Shown here: positions 7,715 through 13,640 of the stretch, one piece after another
Layout of the letters: every line of letters starts with the position of its first letter
Numbering within the stretch: the stretch's first letter is position 1
Assembly: GCA_043819695.1 (NCBI GenBank)
Contig: JBDREM010000056.1
Span: 1-13,640 of the forward strand
Reading direction: 5' to 3'
From: CAYLQD01 sp043819695
Lineage (GTDB): Bacteria > Planctomycetota > PUPC01
Length of the DNA stretch: 13,640 nucleotides
Translations under genes and position numbers: made by a program
Notes under the pieces: generated by a model
What the model was told of the DNA's origin: nothing
What the model saw: the letters and a program-made list of their open reading frames with translations, nothing else
The model's database searches: none

Positions 7715-7966
7715 CTACACGTGAATGCCGTTCTTCTTGAAGATGTTGCGAACCGTGTCCGTCGGCGTGGCGCCCCGGTCGAGCCAATAGACGACGCGGT
7801 CGCGCTTCAGCGTCGTCTTGTCCTCGGGCTTCTCGGCCCGGGGATCATAGGTCCCGACGGTTTCGAGGCTCTTGCCGTCGCGCGGCGACCGCCGGTCGAA
7901 GATGTCGATCCGGTAGACCGGCTTCCTCCTCGTGCCCATTCTCTTCAGCCTGATACGTGTGGCCAA
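7715..7966 (-). CDS. rpsP: 30S ribosomal protein S16, TTG start
   Basis: Ribosomal protein S16, 83 residues, an assembly protein of the small subunit. The diagnostic start ATRIRLKRMGTRRKPVYRI, then GKSLETVGTYDP and YWLDRGATPTDTVRNIFKK, is complete. The start codon is TTG: no ATG or GTG exists at the expected N-terminus, and an excellent AAGGAGGA lies six bases upstream, directly after the ffh stop. It follows ffh by 15 bases, the usual ffh-rpsP order. Confidence 0.98.
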   Translation of the reverse strand: MATRIRLKRMGTRRKPVYRIDIFDRRSPRDGKSLETVGTYDPRAEKPEDKTTLKRDRVVYWLDRGATPTDTVRNIFKKNGIHV

Positions 7967-7972
7967 TGTGTG

Positions 7973-7980
7973 TCCTCCTT
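7973..7980 (-). promoter_or_regulatory. Strong ribosome binding site of rpsP
   Basis: AAGGAGGA on the minus strand, six bases before the TTG start of rpsP. It fills most of the short ffh-rpsP gap and supports the rare start codon. A strong site may compensate for weaker initiation from TTG. Confidence 0.85.
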
Positions 7981-7981
7981 G

Positions 7982-9304
7982 CTAACCTGAAAAACCGAAG
8001 CCGGGGAACCCGCCTTTGCGGCCCCGCATTCCTTGCTTGATCATCTTCTTCATCTGCTTGAATTCCTTCAGCAGCGAATTCACGTCCTGCACGCTTGTGC
8101 CGCTCCCAGATGATATCCGAAGGCGCCGCCTCCCGTCAATGATCTCGGGGTGCTGGCGCTCGTCCGATGTCATCGACTGTATGATGGCCTCGACCTGGGT
8201 GAACTGCGATTCGTCGATGCCTTCGTCGCCGATCATCGCACCCATGCCCGGAATCTTGCTCAGCAAGTCGGTCAGCGGGCCCATCCGCTTGAGCTGCTGG
8301 AACTGCTCGAGCATGTCGTCGAGGGTGAACGTCGCCTTTTGCAGCTTCTTCTGGAGCTTCTCCGCCTTCTCGGCGTCCATCACCTCCTGGGCCTTCTCGA
8401 CGAGGCCGACGATGTCGCCCATATTCAGGATACGCCCGGCCATCCGGTCGGGGTGGAATTCCTCGATGGCATCGAGCTTCTCGCCGACGCCGACGAACTT
8501 GATGGGGCGCCCGGTGACCGCGCGGATCGAGAGGGCGGCGCCGCCGCGTGCGTCCCCGTCGAGCATCGTCAGGATGACGCCGTCGATCCCGAGCTGCTTG
8601 TTGAACTCGTCGGCGCTGTTCACGGCGTCCTGGCCCGTCATCGCGTTCGCCACAAGGAGCTTCTGGCCGGGCTTCGTCTTCGCGTCGATCTTCTTCAGCT
8701 CTTCCATCAGGGGCTCGTCGATGTGCAGCCGGCCGGCCGTGTCGATGATGACCAGGTCGAGGTTCTCGGCTCGGGCATGCTTGACGCCCATCGCGCAGAT
8801 CTGTTGCGGACTGAACTCCTCCGTGAAGACGGGCACGTCGAGCTGCTTGCCCAGCAACTGGAGCTGCTTGACCGCGGCCGGGCGCTGAACGTCCGCGGCG
8901 ACCAGGAGCGGCGTCCGGCCCTTCTTCGCCGCCAGCCCTGCGAGCTTGCCGCACGTCGTCGTCTTGCCGCTCCCCTGGAGCCCGAGCATCATTATCACGC
9001 CCGGGCCGCCGCCCTTCGCCGGCGGGAGCGACGTGTCCGCCTCGCCCATCAGGAGCACAAGCTCGTCATGCACGATCTTGACGATCTGCTGTGCCGGCTG
9101 GATGCTCTTGATGATCTCCTCGCCGATCGCCTTCTCGGTGCAGGCCGCCACGAAGTCTTTCGCCACCTTGTAACTGACGTCCGCCTCGAGGAGGGCCATC
9201 CGGATCTGGCGCATGCCCTCCTTGATGTTCGCCTCCGTCAGCTTCCCCTGCTTGCGGAAGCTCTTGAAGACGCCGTCGAGTGCCTTGGCTATCGATTCGA
9301 ACAT
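7982..9304 (-). CDS. ffh: Signal recognition particle GTPase Ffh
   Basis: Ffh, 440 residues, binds 4.5S RNA and hydrophobic signal sequences as they leave the ribosome and brings the ribosome to FtsY at the membrane. Domains in order: N-domain helices (about 1-90); the GTPase G-domain with GLQGSGKT (108-115), DVQRPAA, DTAGR and LDGDARGGAAL; then the Met-rich M-domain, with LLSKIPGMGAM and RRRLRISSGSG for RNA binding. One oddity: the guanine-specificity motif usually read as TKLD is TMLD here, with Met247 in place of Lys. The rest of the protein looks intact and functional. It begins nine bases after murA and precedes rpsP by 15 bases. Confidence 0.98.
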   Translation of the reverse strand: MFESIAKALDGVFKSFRKQGKLTEANIKEGMRQIRMALLEADVSYKVAKDFVAACTEKAIGEEIIKSIQPAQQIVKIVHDELVLLMGEADTSLPPAKGGGPGVIMMLGLQGSGKTTTCGKLAGLAAKKGRTPLLVAADVQRPAAVKQLQLLGKQLDVPVFTEEFSPQQICAMGVKHARAENLDLVIIDTAGRLHIDEPLMEELKKIDAKTKPGQKLLVANAMTGQDAVNSADEFNKQLGIDGVILTMLDGDARGGAALSIRAVTGRPIKFVGVGEKLDAIEEFHPDRMAGRILNMGDIVGLVEKAQEVMDAEKAEKLQKKLQKATFTLDDMLEQFQQLKRMGPLTDLLSKIPGMGAMIGDEGIDESQFTQVEAIIQSMTSDERQHPEIIDGRRRLRISSGSGTSVQDVNSLLKEFKQMKKMIKQGMRGRKGGFPGFGFSG

Positions 9305-9313
9305 CTTCGTCTC

Positions 9314-10588
9314 TCAGGTAAGCTCTTCGTCGGCACGCTCGATCCGCGCGCCCAAGCGGTTGAGCCGCTCCTCGAGTCGCTCGTAGCCGCGGTCGATGTG
9401 ATACACGCGGTGCACGATCGTCGTGCCCTCCGCGGCCATTCCGGCGAGCACGAGGGCCGCGCTCGCCCGCAGGTCTGACGCCATCACCTCGGCGCCCGTG
9501 AGCCGCGAGTTGCCCACGATGATGGCGCTCGGCCCCTCCTTCCGAATCCGGGCGCCCATCCGGTCGAGCTCGGCGATGTGCATGAACCGGTCGGGAAACA
9601 CCTTGTCCGTCACGACGCTGATGCCGTCCGCCGTCGCGAGCAGCGCCGATATCTGCGCCTGCATGTCCGTCGGCACGCCGGGGTAGGGCAGGGCGACCAC
9701 GTCGGTCGCCTCGAACCCGTCGTCGGCCAGCACGCGGCAGCCCGTCGCGGTCCGCTCGACGGTCACGCCGATTCGCGTCAGGACGTCGGTGATGGCGGAG
9801 AGGTGTTCGAGCCGCGCGCCGTCGATGTCTATCCGGCCGCGCGTTATCGCCGCGGCCGCGATGAACGTGCCCGCCTCGATGCGGTCGGGGATGACCTCGT
9901 GCTCGGCGCCCTTCAGCCCGCGCACGCCGTCGATGACGATGCGGTGGCTGCCGGCTCCCTCGATGCGCGCGCCCATCCTCGTGAGAAACGCGGCGAGGTC
10001 GACGATCTCCGGCTCGCACGCGGCGCACTCGATCGTCGTCCGGCCGTCCGCGAGACAGGCCGCCATCATCACGTTGCACGTGCCGAGCGCCGTCGAGCCG
10101 AACGCGCCGCCGAGGTAGATGTCCGCGCCCCGCAGACCGCTCGTCGCAGCCTCCACGTAGCCGTCGTTGAGCGCCAACTCCGCCCCCAGCGCCCTCATCC
10201 CCTTCAGGTGAAGGTCGATCGGGCGAACGCCGATGACACAGCCGCCGGGGAGCGAGACCCGCGCGCGTTTGCGCTTGCCCGTCAGCGGGCCGAGCACGCA
10301 GATGCTGCCGCGCATCTGGCTCACGAGTTTGTACGGCGCCTCGCACCGCGACTCGTCCTCGACGGTGATCTCGAGCGTGCCGTCGTCGGCGCGTTCGACG
10401 CGGACGCCCAGCTCGCCGAGGATCGCCGACATCGTCCGGATGTCGCGAAGGTCGGGCACGTTCCTGATCCGGCTCGTGCCCGCGCCCATCAGCGCCGCCG
10501 CCATTATCGGCAGCGCGGCGTTCTTCGCACCGTTCACGCCGACGGTGCCCGCGAGCCTCGTCCCGCCCTGTATGTCGAACCGGAACAT
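9314..10588 (-). CDS. murA: UDP-N-acetylglucosamine 1-carboxyvinyltransferase MurA
   Basis: MurA, 424 residues, moves the enolpyruvyl group of PEP to UDP-GlcNAc, the first committed step of peptidoglycan synthesis in the cytoplasm. Key residues are present: Lys22-Asn23 in VNGAKNAALPI, and Cys117 in PGGCVIGVRP, equivalent to E. coli Cys115 (the fosfomycin target) with Arg122 after it. The general-base Asp lies in GVPTDMQAQ, and the C-terminal IERADEEL matches the family end. Having Cys rather than Asp suggests the fosfomycin-sensitive form and, together with full length, that this organism makes peptidoglycan. The ATG follows the prmC stop directly with no gap, so it is translationally coupled. 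Confidence 0.98.
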   Translation of the reverse strand: MFRFDIQGGTRLAGTVGVNGAKNAALPIMAAALMGAGTSRIRNVPDLRDIRTMSAILGELGVRVERADDGTLEITVEDESRCEAPYKLVSQMRGSICVLGPLTGKRKRARVSLPGGCVIGVRPIDLHLKGMRALGAELALNDGYVEAATSGLRGADIYLGGAFGSTALGTCNVMMAACLADGRTTIECAACEPEIVDLAAFLTRMGARIEGAGSHRIVIDGVRGLKGAEHEVIPDRIEAGTFIAAAAITRGRIDIDGARLEHLSAITDVLTRIGVTVERTATGCRVLADDGFEATDVVALPYPGVPTDMQAQISALLATADGISVVTDKVFPDRFMHIAELDRMGARIRKEGPSAIIVGNSRLTGAEVMASDLRASAALVLAGMAAEGTTIVHRVYHIDRGYERLEERLNRLGARIERADEELT

Positions 10589-11464
10589 CTATTGCTTCTT
10601 TCTTGCCAGCAGAACGCGTTCGGCCTTGCTCAGGTCGCGAACCGTTCGCACATCTTCGTAGGCACCGTCTGCTTCCGCCGCCGCGGCTGCCCGCTCGGCG
10701 ACGTGCGGGCTGGTCTCTATCGCCAGCAACGCGCCGGGCCGGAGAAATTGCGGCGCGTCTGAGACGAGCCGGGCCGTGTGGCTCATCCCGTCGTCGCCGG
10801 AGACGAGCGCTCGCCTCGGCTCATACTTCGCCACCTCGGGCATCAAGCCGGCGAACTCCGACTCGGACACGTACGGCGGGTTCGAGACGACGCAGTCGAC
10901 CGCGCCCTCGAGGCCGAACGCGGCCAGCGGCCCGAGAAGGTCGCCCGAGCAAAACGTGATGCGATCCGACACGCCGTGCTGCCCGGCGTTCTGCTCGGCC
11001 ACCTTCAACGCGGCATCCGAGTTGTCGACCGCGTACATCGTCGCATCGGGCCGCGCGAGCGAGATCGAGACCGCGATGTTCCCGCTGCCCGTGCCGATGT
11101 CGCACACGGTCCGCGGCCCCGCACCGAGCCCATCGAGCACGCACTCGACGAGCGTCTCGGTGTCCGGCCGCGGAATGAGCACGTCGGGCGTGACGATGAA
11201 CTCGTGCGACATGAACTCGCACGAGCCGAGGATCTGCTTCGTCGGCCGGCGTTCGCCCCGCTGCCGGACGAACTCGCGAAACTCAGCCCGCTGCCGCTCC
11301 CCCACGACCTCGTCGAACCTGACGTAGAGGTCGATTCGCCCGCATCGGAGCACCTTTGCGAGCAGCAGCTCGGCATCGAGCCGCGCCGTGCCCGTGATAC
11401 CTTTCTTCTCAAAGAACGACTTCGCCGCGCCGAGCAGGTCGACGATCTTCCACGCGTCACTCAT
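10589..11464 (-). CDS. prmC: Peptide chain release factor N5-glutamine methyltransferase
   Basis: PrmC (HemK), 291 residues, methylates the glutamine of the GGQ motif of class I release factors with S-adenosylmethionine, which speeds peptide release. An N-terminal helical domain (about 1-75) recognises the release factor. The Rossmann domain shows IPRPDTE (97-103), the SAM-binding DIGTGSGN (122-129), the acidic VDNSD (146-150) and the catalytic NPPY (195-198). The ATG start at 11464 lies inside the end of prfA, giving an eight-base overlap (ATGAGTGA). Its target is encoded by the immediately upstream gene, so enzyme and substrate are co-expressed. Confidence 0.98.
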   Translation of the reverse strand: MSDAWKIVDLLGAAKSFFEKKGITGTARLDAELLLAKVLRCGRIDLYVRFDEVVGERQRAEFREFVRQRGERRPTKQILGSCEFMSHEFIVTPDVLIPRPDTETLVECVLDGLGAGPRTVCDIGTGSGNIAVSISLARPDATMYAVDNSDAALKVAEQNAGQHGVSDRITFCSGDLLGPLAAFGLEGAVDCVVSNPPYVSESEFAGLMPEVAKYEPRRALVSGDDGMSHTARLVSDAPQFLRPGALLAIETSPHVAERAAAAAEADGAYEDVRTVRDLSKAERVLLARKKQ

Positions 11465-12554
11465 TGCCCGAGCTCTCGTCGAGATCGGCCAACTGCTCCT
11501 CCCGATCCATCTCGCGAAGGTCCGCCAGCAGTTTGCCGAGGCCGCCGGCGATGATCTGCTCGAGCGAGTAGTTCTTGTCCAGCCGATGATCGGTCACGCG
11601 GTTCTGCGGGAAGTTGTACGTGCGGATGCGGTCGCTGCGGCCGCCGCTGCCGATCTGCGACTTTCGCTTCGCGTCGCGTTCGCGCTTCTTCGCCGCCCGC
11701 TCGCGCTCGTACAGCCGGCTCATCAGCACCCGCTTCGCGCTGGCCAGGTTCTTGTGCTGGCTCTTCTCGTCCTGGCACGAGACCACGAGCCCGGTCGGGA
11801 TGTGCGTCAGCCGGATGGCCGAGGCCGTCGTGTTCACGCTCTGCCCGCCGGGCCCCGTCGAGCAGAACCGGTCGATCCGCAGGTCGTTCTCGCCGAGCTG
11901 CACGTCGACCTCCTCGGCCTCGGGCAGCACGGCGACGGTGACGGCCGACGTGTGAATGCGGCCGCTCGATTCGGTCGCCGGCACGCGCTGGACGCGGTGG
12001 CCGCCGCTCTCGTGCTGCAGTTCGCTGTAAACGTTCTCGCCCTTCACGCCGAAGGTGATCTCCTTTAAGCCGCCGAGCTCGGTGTGATGCGTGTTGGCGA
12101 TCTCGGTCTTCCAGCCGCGGTTCTCGGCGTACTTCGCATACATCCGAAACAGGTCGGCGGCGAACAGGGCCGCCTCCTCGCCGCCCGTTCCCGCGCGAAT
12201 CTCGATGATGACGTCGCGGCGGGCGTCCTCGTTGTGCCGGATCAGCAGGCCCTTGACCTTGTCCTCGAGCTCGGCCTCGAGCGCCTCGATCTCGGCCAGC
12301 TCGTCGTTCGCAAGCTGGACCATGTCGTCGTCGGCGCCCTCGGCCAGTATGGCCTCAGCTTCAGAACGGCGCTTCTCGAGTTCGGTCAGCTCTTTGTGCT
12401 TCTCGGCCGCGCGCGACGTGAACCCATATTCCTTGGCGAACTTCTGGTACACCGCGCGATCCGCGATCACCTTTGGGTCCGCGAGCAGCGGCTCGAGTTC
12501 GACTGATCGCGCTGCCAGTTGGGCGAGCCGGGCAAGGAGAGGGCCTGTAAGCAT
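11457..12554 (-). CDS. prfA: Peptide chain release factor 1
   Basis: RF1, 365 residues, recognises UAA and UAG stop codons and triggers hydrolysis of peptidyl-tRNA on the ribosome. The anticodon-like tripeptide is Pro192-Ala-Thr194 in RVPATESSGRIHTSAVTVAV, the RF1-type PxT rather than the SPF of RF2. The catalytic GGQ is at 236-238 in STGPGGQSVNTT, and Gln238 is the expected PrmC target. The basic segment ERAAKKRERDAKRKSQIGSG and the C-terminal helix are complete. Start ATG at 12554 has GGGGAGG five bases upstream, 15 bases after rpmE. Confidence 0.98.
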   Translation of the reverse strand: MLTGPLLARLAQLAARSVELEPLLADPKVIADRAVYQKFAKEYGFTSRAAEKHKELTELEKRRSEAEAILAEGADDDMVQLANDELAEIEALEAELEDKVKGLLIRHNEDARRDVIIEIRAGTGGEEAALFAADLFRMYAKYAENRGWKTEIANTHHTELGGLKEITFGVKGENVYSELQHESGGHRVQRVPATESSGRIHTSAVTVAVLPEAEEVDVQLGENDLRIDRFCSTGPGGQSVNTTASAIRLTHIPTGLVVSCQDEKSQHKNLASAKRVLMSRLYERERAAKKRERDAKRKSQIGSGGRSDRIRTYNFPQNRVTDHRLDKNYSLEQIIAGGLGKLLADLREMDREEQLADLDESSGNE

Positions 12555-12569
12555 GATGGCCTCCCCGGG

Positions 12570-12863
12570 CTACGCGGCGGGATTCTCGGCCGGGGCCTCG
12601 GCGGAGGCTTCGGGATCGGCCGCCGCTTCGGCCGCCGTCGCGTCCGTTGCCTGCTTCTTCAGACCGACGTTCCCATAGCGACGCTTGAACCGCTCGACGC
12701 GGCCCGCAGTGTCGACGAACTTCTGCTTGCCCGTAAAAAACGGGTGGCAACTGGAGCAGATCTGTACGTCGAAATCTCCCTTCGTCGAGCGGGTCTCGAT
12801 CACATTCCCGCAGACGCACTTGATCGTCGTCTTCTTATATTCCGGGTGAATGCCCTTCTTCAT
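12570..12863 (-). CDS. rpmE: 50S ribosomal protein L31, zinc-binding form with Ala-rich tail
   Basis: Ribosomal protein L31, 97 residues. The start MKKGIHPEYK and the zinc ligands Cys16, Cys18, Cys36 and Cys39 (KCVCG, ICSSCHPF) mark the zinc-binding (C+) form. GKQKFVDTAGRVERFKRRYG completes the ordinary domain by about residue 70. After that comes an acidic, Ala-rich, low-complexity tail of about 25 residues, making the protein longer than the roughly 70 residues usual for L31. The ATG at 12863 is clear from homology. It is the first gene after the promoter at 12930-12957, so the mRNA leader would be about 60 bases. The rpmE-prfA-prmC order is common. Confidence 0.97.
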   Translation of the reverse strand: MKKGIHPEYKKTTIKCVCGNVIETRSTKGDFDVQICSSCHPFFTGKQKFVDTAGRVERFKRRYGNVGLKKQATDATAAEAAADPEASAEAPAENPAA

Positions 12864-12929
12864 CGTTCCAGTTCCAGAGCCTCGCTGGTGCGCCGTCTCG
12901 GCCAAGTGCCGCAAGTGCTGCGACGCACC

Positions 12930-12957
12930 ATTATACCTGCAAAAGCCGTGAATTCAA
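12930..12957 (-). promoter_or_regulatory. Sigma70-type promoter for the rpmE-to-yraN operon
   Basis: On the minus strand TTGAAT (12957-12952) and a perfect TATAAT (12935-12930) are separated by 16 bases. Transcription should start near 12923, about 60 bases before the rpmE ATG. No other strong promoter is visible in the tight gene chain down to 1172. The -35 box lies seven bases after the stop codon of the transposase remnant. Confidence 0.8.
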
Positions 12958-12963
12958 GCACAA

Positions 12964-13463
12964 TCAGCGCTGAGTCACGGGGTGCGCACGTAGATAGTAC
13001 CCCCCTGGGTCGGCGAGGAGTATATCGACATGGATGGGGGGGAAGCAAGAAGACGGCGAGGTCGCGGTCGGGCTGCAACTGGCGCAAGGTCTCGGCGGGC
13101 GACCGCCACTCGCGGCTGCGGTTCTTCCGCCCGAGGTTGTACCAGTTTTGCCACGTGGCGATCTTCTGCCAGAAGTCGAAGGGGCCGGCGAAGTCCTCGA
13201 TGTCGAAGAACTCGGGCTCGATCCGGCTGTGCAGGCTCTCGGCCTCGGCCTGGGCGTTGGGACAGCCGGGCACGACGCGGTGGGTGGCACCGAAGTCTTC
13301 CTCGATGGTGTGGGTGAAGCCGCCGGACTTGCGTTTGATCACGGTGCCGTCGAACTCGCCGCCGGCGTCGGTCTGGATAACGACCTGGTCGAGCGGGATG
13401 CGCTGCTCGCGGAGGTGGAGGAGGAATCGCCGCACGACGGCCCTGCTCCGAGCGCTAATCTGA
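12964..13463 (-). pseudogene. Decayed integrase-core (DDE) transposase, C-terminal fragment with frameshift
   Basis: The coding strand shows the second half of an rve/DDE integrase domain of the IS481/IS3-like type. VIQTDAGGEF carries a catalytic Asp (codon at 13369), and PNAQAEAESLHSR carries the presumed catalytic Glu (codon at 13246). These are followed by FWQKIATWQNWYNLGRKNRS and EWRSPAETLRQ. The N-terminal part, including the first catalytic Asp, is missing; the similarity stops where the 86-bp repeat begins. At the seven-G run 13036-13042 (C on the coding strand) the frame is wrong. Reading with six bases gives PPIHVDILLADPGGYYLRAHP and a stop at 12964, while the uncorrected frame continues senselessly into the start of rpmE. 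It should be inactive. The exact IS family is not certain. Confidence 0.8.
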
Positions 13464-13479
13464 CGACGCATATGCGTCG
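13464..13479. repeat. 16-bp perfect palindrome in repeat unit 1
   Basis: CGACGCATATGCGTCG is its own reverse complement. It sits at the junction between the transposase fragment and the tandem repeat. A dyad of this size could be a protein-binding site or hairpin; no function is known from the sequence. Confidence 0.85.
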
Positions 13480-13640
13480 CCGGATTCCGCACGGCACACA
13501 CGGAGGGAGCACAGCGGGCACTTCTGACCGATGACCTGCGTGAATATTTCGACGCATATGCGTCGCCGGATTCCGCACGGCACACACGGAGGAAGCACAG
13601 CGGGCACTTCTGACCGATGACCTGCGTGAATATTTCGACG
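13465..13640. repeat. 86-bp tandem repeat, two full units and the start of a third
   Basis: Unit 1 covers 13465-13550, unit 2 covers 13551-13636, and the last four bases repeat the unit start, so the array probably continues past the window edge. The two units differ at a single base (G at 13507, A at 13593). No spacer separates them, so this is not a CRISPR array. I recognise no known repeat family. The near-identity indicates recent duplication or homogenisation; an assembly artefact at a contig end is also possible. Confidence 0.93.
13550..13565. repeat. 16-bp perfect palindrome in repeat unit 2
   Basis: Second copy of CGACGCATATGCGTCG, spanning the unit 1/unit 2 junction. Here it is flanked by GAAT at 13542-13545 and ATTC at 13570-13573, placed symmetrically with four unpaired bases on each side, giving a longer interrupted dyad. 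Confidence 0.85.

Noticed and set aside
6966..7787. Upstream extension of the rplS frame to 393 codons
   Set aside because: It lies over trmD in another frame; the true L19 start at 6965 has a good ribosome binding site and matches the family N-terminus.
8150..10762. Plus-strand open frames opposite ffh and murA
   Set aside because: Both essential genes on the minus strand are complete with intact motifs; the antisense frames are shadows.
12888..12930. GGTGCG/CGCACC inverted repeat in the rpmE leader as a regulatory hairpin
   Set aside because: The left arm lies largely before the expected transcription start, so it would not fold in the mRNA.
12860..12963. C-terminal extension of the transposase frame into the rpmE start
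   Set aside because: It results from the frameshift at the seven-G run; the other frame gives a natural ending and stop at 12964.
12964..12973. TCAGCGCTGA palindrome as a terminator
   Set aside because: The stem is only five base pairs and no T-run follows on either strand.
13465..13640. CRISPR array
   Set aside because: The 86-bp units abut with no unique spacers and no cas genes are present.

Overview
The window is GC-rich bacterial chromosome. Every gene I can support lies on the minus strand, so transcription runs from the right edge to the left. It holds a conserved translation, secretion and cell-wall core: L31, RF1, PrmC, MurA, Ffh, S16, TrmD, L19 and YraN. This core is followed by an ABC transporter of unknown substrate, a large membrane-anchored helical-repeat protein, and the start of a membrane pyrophosphatase. 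The permease and the repeat protein resemble families I associate with Planctomycetota and related PVC-type phyla. I therefore suspect that lineage, at low to moderate confidence; a marker-gene tree would be needed to fix it.

Right edge (about 12964-13640): the decayed C-terminal end of an integrase-core (DDE) transposase. It is cut at its N-terminal side by an 86-bp tandem repeat that runs off the window. It is also frameshifted at a run of seven G (C on the coding strand). The repeat carries a 16-bp perfect palindrome in each unit.

Centre (12935 down to 6230): a near-consensus sigma70-type promoter lies just past the transposase stop and precedes rpmE. From there prfA, prmC, murA, ffh, rpsP, trmD, rplS and yraN follow with gaps of 0-36 bases or short overlaps, as in one operon. 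The biology is linked: PrmC methylates the GGQ glutamine of RF1, its upstream neighbour. ffh-rpsP-trmD-rplS-yraN is a classical order, but rimM, khpA and rnhB are missing from their usual places.

Left part (6211 down to 1172): an ABC ATPase, an ABC-2 type permease with an extracytoplasmic domain of about 340 residues, and a 639-residue TPR-like protein. These are coupled by overlapping start and stop codons. They look like one machine of unknown function and are the best candidate here for an undescribed system. Left edge (999 down to 1): the N-terminal 333 codons of hppA, a cation-pumping membrane pyrophosphatase, behind a 172-base gap. I see no tRNA, rRNA or CRISPR in the window.
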